Source: a bacterium (lineage in GTDB: Bacteria > Patescibacteriota > Saccharimonadia > Saccharimonadales > JACDBH01). Taken from it: a DNA stretch of 18,774 bases. The notes under the pieces were generated by a model. That model ran no database searches. It was given only the letters and a program-made list of their open reading frames with translations, and had not been told where the DNA came from. The position numbers and the translations under genes are program-made. Shown here in pieces: positions 13,974 to 18,774 of the stretch. The stretch covers positions 1-18,774 of the forward strand of contig JAKQIK010000037.1 of assembly GCA_029557395.1 (NCBI GenBank), read 5' to 3'. The stretch's first letter is position 1; the number at the start of each line of letters is the position of its first letter.

Positions 13974-15317
13974 ATGCGGATTTCAATATTTTGGCGAATA
14001 ATCTCAGCGCTAACACTACTAAATTTTGGCGTAGTCATTTCTATAATTATTCTCTACATATTAGCTAACCCAATTTTGATACCTGCATATATTTTCTCAA
14101 TATTAATTAGTCTATATGGCACCTGGCTAATATTTACTGGGCAAGAAAAACGCCTTGCATATGGCTGGTTAGCTCTTTTGGTTGGTATTGTGATATTTGT
14201 CACATCTACCTTATTAAGTGTAGGGCAAAACAGTGGTAAATTTTTTATAGCCATCGTTATTTTAGTCACTACTTATAGCCTGTTAGTTAGTATACTAAAG
14301 AAGAGGTATTGGGAATTAAAACGTGACTCAGCCATAAAGCAACATGGGTCTAGCAGATTCAACAAACCATATCTTATAGTCAACCCGAAGTCCGGCAATG
14401 GACGAGCCATAAAAGCTAATATTCCCGAAAAAGCAACCGCTAAAGGTATCGAAGTAAAAATCACCAACATAAACGATAATATTACTGAGCTAGCGCGACG
14501 TGCAGTAAAAAACGGTGCAGACGTACTGGGGGTTTCTGGTGGAGATGGTACTATTGGTGCAGTAGCAACGGTAGCCATAGAATATAACATCCCACTAGTG
14601 GTCCTGCCGGGTGGCACCAGATGCCATTTTGCTAGAGACACTGGCTTAGACCCAAAGCATATTGAGGATTCACTCAATTGCTTTGAAGGAATCGAAACAA
14701 AAATAGACGTAGGTAGTATCAATGGACGTATTTTTCTAAACAATGCATCGCTAGGCTTATACGCAGATATTGTTGATAATGACAATTATCGTGAACACAA
14801 GGTAGCTACCTCACGTACTGTCCTGCAGAAACTACTACAAACAGGACAGAGTTACCCACTAAAGTTTAAGGACGACAATAACAAACAATACTCAAAAGCT
14901 ATCATGATATTAGTTGGTGTCAATGCATATAAAACAATTAACCTGCTAGAACTTGGAAAGCGCGATAATTTGTCTGGGTATATACTACAAATCACTGTAG
15001 TCAAAAACCTAACTAACACACTCATCAAGTCTCTGTTAAAAACAGCTATTTTGAACAAAGACTTTGTAGCAAATAACTCCAGAAATATCCTGCAGTGGGA
15101 AGGGAAGAAATTTATAGTCTCAACTCCAACAAAAAAAATTGTGGTAGGTGTTGACGGCGAACGAGAAGAGTATAAAACCCCAGTCAAAATCGAATTATTA
15201 CCAAGCGCGCTTAGATTAATGACACTCCCCGAAGGGTTGCGATATCGACCAAAAAATATCGTTTCAACCGATATCATCAAAATACTTTGGCGAGGAATCT
15301 TGGGTAAAGAGATTTAG
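13974..15317 (+). CDS. Diacylglycerol-kinase-like lipid kinase with N-terminal membrane segments
   Basis: 447 residues. Four hydrophobic segments fill about 8-31, 34-55, 62-83 and 88-107. A DAGK catalytic domain (PF00781 type) follows: YLIVNPKSGNGRA (133-145), the nucleotide motif SGGDGT (188-193) and PGGTRCHFARDTGLD (212-226), then a C-terminal YegS/LCB5-type lobe ending LPSALRLMTLPEGLRYR. Such enzymes phosphorylate diacylglycerol, sphingoid bases or undecaprenol at the membrane. In the third motif the common 'GTxND' reads GTRCH, so the usual asparagine is cysteine; related actinobacterial proteins read GTRNH. Together with the two GT4 genes it suggests local lipid or lipid-carrier metabolism. 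The start ATG 13974 has no Shine-Dalgarno but a -10 box six bases upstream. It ends 15 nt from the convergent HAD gene. Confidence 0.87.
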   Translation: MRISIFWRIISALTLLNFGVVISIIILYILANPILIPAYIFSILISLYGTWLIFTGQEKRLAYGWLALLVGIVIFVTSTLLSVGQNSGKFFIAIVILVTTYSLLVSILKKRYWELKRDSAIKQHGSSRFNKPYLIVNPKSGNGRAIKANIPEKATAKGIEVKITNINDNITELARRAVKNGADVLGVSGGDGTIGAVATVAIEYNIPLVVLPGGTRCHFARDTGLDPKHIEDSLNCFEGIETKIDVGSINGRIFLNNASLGLYADIVDNDNYREHKVATSRTVLQKLLQTGQSYPLKFKDDNNKQYSKAIMILVGVNAYKTINLLELGKRDNLSGYILQITVVKNLTNTLIKSLLKTAILNKDFVANNSRNILQWEGKKFIVSTPTKKIVVGVDGEREEYKTPVKIELLPSALRLMTLPEGLRYRPKNIVSTDIIKILWRGILGKEI

Positions 15318-15332
15318 CCCTCGCTCATACAT

Positions 15333-15869
15333 TTACTGTAGTGGTTTGTAATGTCTGTCTATTTTTTTACTGTGTCTACTTTCTAGATACGAAATAAAAC
15401 TATCAATGATATTAGCTGATTCACCAAGTTTATCTACATGAATCGTCACCAAACCGGCTCTATTTGCTCCATAAATATCCTGAATGTACCTATCACCAAT
15501 CATAGCTACTTGGTCGCCTCGTAACCTTAAGATTTGAAGAGACTTTTTGTAATAATGAGCAAACGGTTTACCCACTAACCCTTTTGGATGTATCACACCA
15601 CTTGCAGAAAGTTGCGCCTCTAAATTTTTCAGGTCTCTACTCTTTGGGCGATTGGTAGCAATATACACTTTCAGTTCTTGGTCTTTTAGAACTTTAGAAA
15701 CTTGTTTTGAGACTTCATATCCACCTCGTACGACAACTGTCCCATCCAAATCAATCATGACTGCCTTAATTCCAATACGATTTAGGTAATAAAAATCTAT
15801 ATCAACTACAGATCTAGCTACAAAATCAGGCCAGAAAACCCCATGATGCCTAGAGGTATTTTTGCGCAA
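15333..15869 (-). CDS. HAD-superfamily phosphatase, YqeG-like
   Basis: 178 residues, matching the short YqeG group (HAD subfamily IIIA). The N-terminus WPDFVARSVVDIDFYYLNRIGIKAVMIDLDGTV matches the family start. Catalytic motif I is D40-x-D42-G-T, motif II T72-N73, motif III K101 (GKPFAHYYKK) and motif IV GDRYIQDIYGANRAG (125-139), which is highly characteristic. By family it removes phosphate from a small molecule (YqeG has been linked to phosphatidylglycerophosphate). The frame has no in-frame ATG before the conserved region: TTG 15869 is the only usable start, with a stop codon five codons further upstream. No Shine-Dalgarno is clear. An out-of-frame 14-codon ATG reading frame overlaps the start. 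Confidence 0.85.
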   Translation of the reverse strand: MRKNTSRHHGVFWPDFVARSVVDIDFYYLNRIGIKAVMIDLDGTVVVRGGYEVSKQVSKVLKDQELKVYIATNRPKSRDLKNLEAQLSASGVIHPKGLVGKPFAHYYKKSLQILRLRGDQVAMIGDRYIQDIYGANRAGLVTIHVDKLGESANIIDSFISYLESRHSKKIDRHYKPLQ

Positions 15870-15996
15870 AATCCAAACCTTTCAAACTATCCATACTGCA
15901 CTAATAATACCACTTTATATTATGTTCTCGACATCCTTCATATCAGAGCTAGGCTAGGTTATGAATGACGACCAAACCACGACTCATGACGAGACT

Positions 15997-16026
15997 TTGC
16001 TCACAGCAGTTTCTTTGTTATACAAT
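15997..16026 (+). promoter_or_regulatory. Possible promoter of the pilin-like gene
   Basis: TTGCTC at 15997-16002 and TACAAT at 16021-16026 with an 18-bp spacer, 36 nt before the start codon at 16062. The rest of the 192-nt intergenic region (15870-16061) shows no gene; it contains one short TGCT/AGCA inverted repeat near the -35. Confidence 0.35.
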
Positions 16027-16061
16027 GAACTTATGTATTTAACACAAACCATAAAGAAAGA

Positions 16062-16748
16062 ATGTGCAGGATGAGAAAAAACGAAAAAGGATTTGGATTA
16101 GTTGAGCTAATTTTAATTATTGTTGTTATTGGTCTAATTGTGGCTGTTGGATGGTTGTTTTTTGATAGACAGAAAGAAAAAAATAACGAAACTACAGGCA
16201 ATAATGTTCAGCAACAGGTAGTCAAAAACACTGAAATTCAAGAGGAAACAAAACCAGACCCAACAGCAAGCTGGCAAACTTATACAAATGATAATGGCAA
16301 GTTTTCATTCAAATACCCTCCGACGTGGATGTTTGCAAACAATCCCGAATATTGCTCCGAGGGATTAGTACTCTTTGGCGTAAAGATGGAAAATGGACAA
16401 AGCTCTGCCGGAAAGTGTGGTGCTGACGGCGCGAGGGCATTTGGGCAAATGTCTGTTACTTGGCGTACGGACAGAGCAGACCTATCACTATGTGGGCTCA
16501 GTGATTCATGGAGTGTAGATACAAAAGATTCGACTAAAGTAGCGGGCGTCCCCGCAGTTAAGACAACCGGTACATACATAGCCAATGATGAAGATATGGG
16601 TGGTAATGCAAAAGGCAATAAAGTAGTTCAGTATTGTTTTGTCGCCAATAATTCGCAGTACCTGGCATCTTACACGAAGTGGGCAGACTATCCAGATGCT
16701 CTGAGCGACTTTGATCAAATGGTTACTCGGACTTTTAAGCTCAACTAA
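16062..16748 (+). CDS. Type IV pilin-like protein with a PsbP-like C-terminal domain
   Basis: 228 residues. The N-terminus has a short basic leader, then the prepilin peptidase site G|FGLVE with the conserved glutamate at mature position 5, followed by a single long hydrophobic helix (LILIIVVIGLIVAVGWLFF). After a low-complexity linker (about 45-70) comes a soluble domain that starts WQTYTNDNGKFSFKYPPTW, a pattern seen in PsbP-like domains attached to surface proteins. It contains four cysteines that could form disulphides outside the cell. Two starts are possible: ATG 16062 (MCRM...) or ATG 16071 (MRKNEKG), the latter giving a more typical 7-residue leader; neither has a strong ribosome binding site. 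No pilus assembly genes are beside it. It could be a minor pilin or a membrane-anchored surface protein. Confidence 0.75.
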   Translation: MCRMRKNEKGFGLVELILIIVVIGLIVAVGWLFFDRQKEKNNETTGNNVQQQVVKNTEIQEETKPDPTASWQTYTNDNGKFSFKYPPTWMFANNPEYCSEGLVLFGVKMENGQSSAGKCGADGARAFGQMSVTWRTDRADLSLCGLSDSWSVDTKDSTKVAGVPAVKTTGTYIANDEDMGGNAKGNKVVQYCFVANNSQYLASYTKWADYPDALSDFDQMVTRTFKLN

Positions 16749-16758
16749 CCATAGATGC

Positions 16759-16784
16759 AAAGGTAGGGCCTTAGCTATACCTTT
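16759..16784 (+). terminator. Weak hairpin between convergent genes
   Basis: AAAGGTA (16759-16765) pairs with TACCTTT (16778-16784) around a 12-nt loop, 11 nt after the pilin-like stop codon. A T-run occurs only 13 nt later (16798-16804), so it is not a textbook terminator, but it is the only hairpin in this 104-nt convergent gap. Confidence 0.25.
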
Positions 16785-16852
16785 AATTCCTGCTGTCTTT
16801 TTTGTAAACACTAGGCTCAATCTTCATGTATACTGACAACTCCAAGTGTAAG

Positions 16853-18588
16853 CTAAATGTGCCCATGCTCTTTTAAGCTGTCGTATATGGATGATGTTAG
16901 TCCCGTAAAGCTATCTAGGCTACGAGCAACAGACTCGCCCTTGCCAGCCTCAATCAACTGCTGGGCGATTTGGCTATGGTCTAGGCCTTGGAAATAGTCG
17001 AGGTTTCTTACAACAGACTCGCCCTCACCAGCCGCAATCAACTGCTGGGCGATTGTTGTGTCTAGGCCTTGGAAACGGTCGAGGTATTCTGCAACAGACC
17101 AACCCTTGCCAGCCTCAATCAACTGCTGGGCGATTTGGTTGTGATCGGTTGTAGCAAAAATAGTCTCCATGTCAGTAATATAGTCTCGTCCGCCTAAAAG
17201 TTCAGCTATACGGGGATCATCTTGGTAACCAAAGCCTTTAATATCTCGATCAATCTTGTACAGAAACCGAAGGTCATCAGCAGATAGCTCACCACCACCT
17301 TGAGCTCGTTCATCAAGAATGGTAACACGCCTCATATCGGCCGCTCGCTGGATGTAGGCTTCACCGTCGGGGAACTCTTGCATCTTTTCAGCTACAATAT
17401 CGGCAATAAAAGGATCTAGTTCTTGACCTGATGCGATACCACGGACTTCGGCAATTTGCTCGTCCTCCATACGAATTGCTACGCGGGGGATTGTGGCTTC
17501 ACCGTTTTCATCTAGTGAGTAATAAACATAGAAATCACCACCCTCTAACTGGAAGCGAGCGGTTTCTAATCCAGCCGTACACCATTCTAGTGGGTGACCA
17601 ACTAGACTATCGACTAACGGTTTTGCGTCACTACCTTGATCATACTTTCTCCAAGCACCACGTGTTTCTCGCAAGCCTTCAGCTGAATAGGCTGGTAGCT
17701 CCACTAAAAATTGAGCATACAGCTTTGAGAAACTTTCGGTAGCCAGAAGTCGTTGAAACTCAGAGTCATTAAGTCTGGTACTAGTATTCTCAGGAGTCTG
17801 GCGCTCAGCTTTAGGGATACCACGTTGACTAGCTTTAGCTTCGATTACTGAGAGAGTTAAGGCTAGGGCACGAGGATTCAGTGGTGGAAATGGTGCAACT
17901 GTATCTTCAGTGCGTCGAGCAAAGCGGGCAGTTTCATGACCGTCCTGATCAACCTTTTTCTCGAGCTTGCCCATCTTTACCATGCTAGTAAATGCCCAGT
18001 ACTTGAGCCACATCGGGTAGGTAGCGCTTCACTAGTGAGATAATCTACCCAGCGATCTAGGCTCTCTTCTTGACCGGCAATAAGCTCCTGGGCTCTGGCA
18101 TGACGATACTCGTCCGTGATAGGGATATCACCATAGCCCATATTGCGGGCAATTCGAGCCTCTAGTTCATAGACTGCTTTGGGTATATTTTCTTCATGCA
18201 CTACATAGCGTTTATGGTAGCTAGCTTTAATCCGTTCTAAGACTCTGGGGTCATCTCGGTGATCCTCATGAGTGTGCTGTAAGATAGCTAGCCAGTCTTC
18301 AATCTTTTCGGCAGGCTTTGTGTGCACTTCAGAACCAAGACCATGATGAGGCTCAAGGTTTGGTTGGGCATCAAGGTCGGTTGTAGCTTGGTCATCAAGT
18401 TGGATATCCCGTGGCACATGCTCGGTTGGGACTACATAATCTTCATCATGCTGAGCTCGAGACTCACGCAGTTGTTGCAGTCGAGCCCGACGGGCTTGTT
18501 CGCCTTTGACGGCAGGACTATGCTGTAAATCACTATCTTGAGAATGTAAAAACTGCTCACCATAGCGCGATTGAGGAGAATTAGACAT
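16853..18588 (-). pseudogene. Conserved protein of unknown function, broken by a -1 frameshift
   Basis: Two reading frames on the minus strand form one protein of about 578 residues. The first part runs from ATG 18588 (MSNSPQSRYGEQF) to ...RWVDYLTSEA, after which the frame reads nonsense and stops at 17977. The second part continues in the -1 frame as ATYPMWLKYWAFTSMVKMGKLEK. Its own frame meets a TGA at 18031-18029, so the join lies at about 18023-18031. Replacing one missing base restores a continuous protein. I recall TYPMWxKYW...APFPxLN as a conserved block in Saccharibacteria proteins. Further on are PLEWCTAGLETARFQLEGGDFYVYYS (in two pieces: 141-150 and 151-166 of the second part) and VAIRM...EVRGIASGQELD, then three C-terminal repeats. 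There is no signal peptide or membrane helix. The gene is visibly richer in G+C than its neighbours. A perfect extended -10 lies six bases before ATG. Function is unknown. The frameshift may be real decay, a sequencing error, or less likely recoding. Confidence 0.75.
16903..17146 (-). repeat. Three tandem 27-28 residue coding repeats
   Basis: Near the C-terminus of the frameshifted gene, the unit IAQQLIEAGKG.SVA..LD.FQGLD occurs three times (second-frame residues 294, 321 and 349 start the IAQQ cores), with period 27 then 28 residues (81 and 84 bp). DNA-level similarity is high, suggesting recent duplication or continuing conversion. By pattern they are short two-helix repeats that may form a small solenoid for binding a partner. 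Confidence 0.85.
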
Positions 18589-18599
18589 AAGAGGATTAT
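18571..18599 (+). promoter_or_regulatory. Possible promoter for the gene starting at 18726
   Basis: TTGAGG (18571-18576), a 17-bp spacer and GATTAT (18594-18599): four of six consensus bases in each box. It overlaps the start of the divergent frameshifted gene and would give a leader of about 120 nt containing a short reading frame and a hairpin. Confidence 0.3.
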
Positions 18600-18603
18600 A
18601 TCA
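18595..18603 (-). promoter_or_regulatory. Extended -10 element for leaderless transcript of the frameshifted gene
   Basis: The minus strand reads TGATATAAT, then six bases (CCTCTT), then ATG 18588. The geometry matches the zinc-ribbon gene and predicts a leaderless mRNA. Confidence 0.55.
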
Positions 18604-18621
18604 TAAGATGGGAGATGAAAT

Positions 18622-18678
18622 ATGAAATCGATATCATTCAAAATAAATCTAACCCAAGCACTATACGTTCTGTCATAA
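18622..18678 (+). CDS. Possible 18-residue leader peptide
   Basis: A short frame, MKSISFKINLTQALYVLS, with GGAG at 18611-18614 seven bases before ATG. It ends 47 nt before the start codon of the next gene, whose ribosome binding site is in a hairpin. Position and a good ribosome binding site suggest a leader peptide that could control the downstream gene by translational attenuation. A chance reading frame in AT-rich DNA is quite possible. Confidence 0.3.
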   Translation: MKSISFKINLTQALYVLS

Positions 18679-18694
18679 AAATCTAACCTAAAAA

Positions 18695-18731
18695 GGCCAT
18701 ACTGTTTTCTGGGAGGAAAGCAGGTATGGCC
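18695..18731 (+). promoter_or_regulatory. Hairpin that sequesters the ribosome binding site and start codon
   Basis: GGCCATA (18695-18701) pairs with TATGGCC (18725-18731). After one bulged G (18724), CTG pairs with CAG, then T705/G720 wobbles, then TTTC (18706-18709) pairs with GAAA (18716-18719). A final T/G wobble closes a four-base loop GGGA. The right arm and loop contain the whole Shine-Dalgarno (GGAGGAAAG) and the AUG at 18726-18728. Folded mRNA would hide both from ribosomes. The alternative is a DNA palindrome bound by a regulator. Confidence 0.55.
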
Positions 18732-18774
18732 ATGACTAATAATAGCAGTAGGAATGAATATCTTAGAGAGGCTC
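18726..18774 (+). CDS. Start of an unidentified gene, cut by the window end
   Basis: Sixteen codons are visible: MAMTNNSSRNEYLREA. GGAGG at 18712-18716 lies nine bases before ATG 18726, so translation start is well supported; ATG 18732 (MTNNSS) is an alternative. The visible part is polar and shows neither signal peptide nor membrane segment. Too little is present for a family call. Upstream it has a possible leader peptide, a direct repeat and the hairpin described above. Confidence 0.6.
   Translation, partial: MAMTNNSSRNEYLREA

Noticed and set aside
14273..14785. 170-codon minus-strand frame inside the lipid kinase gene
   Set aside because: It mirrors a gene with clear catalytic motifs, has no ribosome binding site and shows no recognisable domain; the same holds for the frames at 14852-15280 and 12215-12607.
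16903..17146. CRISPR-like array
   Set aside because: The repeats are adjacent without unique spacers, in frame with coding sequence and with an 81-84 bp period; they are protein repeats.
18020..18060. Programmed -1 ribosomal frameshift
   Set aside because: No XXXYYYZ slippery heptamer is visible at the join; a one-base deletion explains the data more simply, though recoding is not fully excluded.

Overview
The window reads as AT-rich chromosomal DNA from a small-genome bacterium. My best inference is the Candidate Phyla Radiation (Patescibacteria), most likely Saccharibacteria (TM7). The reasons are the mix of compact housekeeping genes, PimA-like glycosyltransferases, membrane-fused lipid kinase, CxxC micro-protein and frequent promoters lying 6-7 nt upstream of start codons. 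This placement rests on recalled family patterns, not on a search.

Layout. (1) 1-4468, plus strand: the 3' part of a polytopic GT39/ArnT-like glycosyltransferase, then ybaB/ebfC, recR, a DHH-family phosphoesterase and cysS. (2) 4482-10344, minus strand: a DUF998-like membrane protein, a Cu/Zn superoxide dismutase and an alpha/beta hydrolase, then a tight three-gene unit of two GT4 glycosyltransferases and an AI-2E/PerM-type permease. (3) 10576-12545, plus: a MacB/LolD-type ABC ATPase and its FtsX-like permease. (4) A 59-aa CxxC/CxxC zinc-ribbon gene on the minus strand (12597-12776), divergent from a four-helix membrane protein gene (12852-13751). (5) A diacylglycerol-kinase-like protein with a membrane N-terminus (13974-15317), convergent with a YqeG-like HAD phosphatase. 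(6) A type IV pilin-like protein (16062-16748). (7) A large conserved protein of unknown function on the minus strand (18588 to 16853), broken by a -1 frameshift near 18027 and ending in three 27-28 aa repeats. (8) The start of another gene at 18726, whose Shine-Dalgarno and AUG lie inside a strong hairpin.

The most notable non-genic signal is a pair of 107/108-bp miniature inverted-repeat elements (10399-10505 and 13825-13932). They are nearly identical, in the same orientation, and each is flanked by its own perfect 9-bp target-site duplication. Their outer ends resemble the Tn5/IS50 outside end. No transposase is in the window.

A second recurring signal is the extended -10 motif TGATATAAT (or close variants). 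In several cases it sits so close to the start codon that the mRNA should be leaderless.

How the genes may work together: the GT39-like protein, two GT4 enzymes, lipid kinase and hydrolase suggest assembly of a glycolipid or other cell-envelope glycan. The ABC pair and the pilin-like protein also belong to the envelope. RecR, YbaB, the DHH protein and CysS are core information processing.
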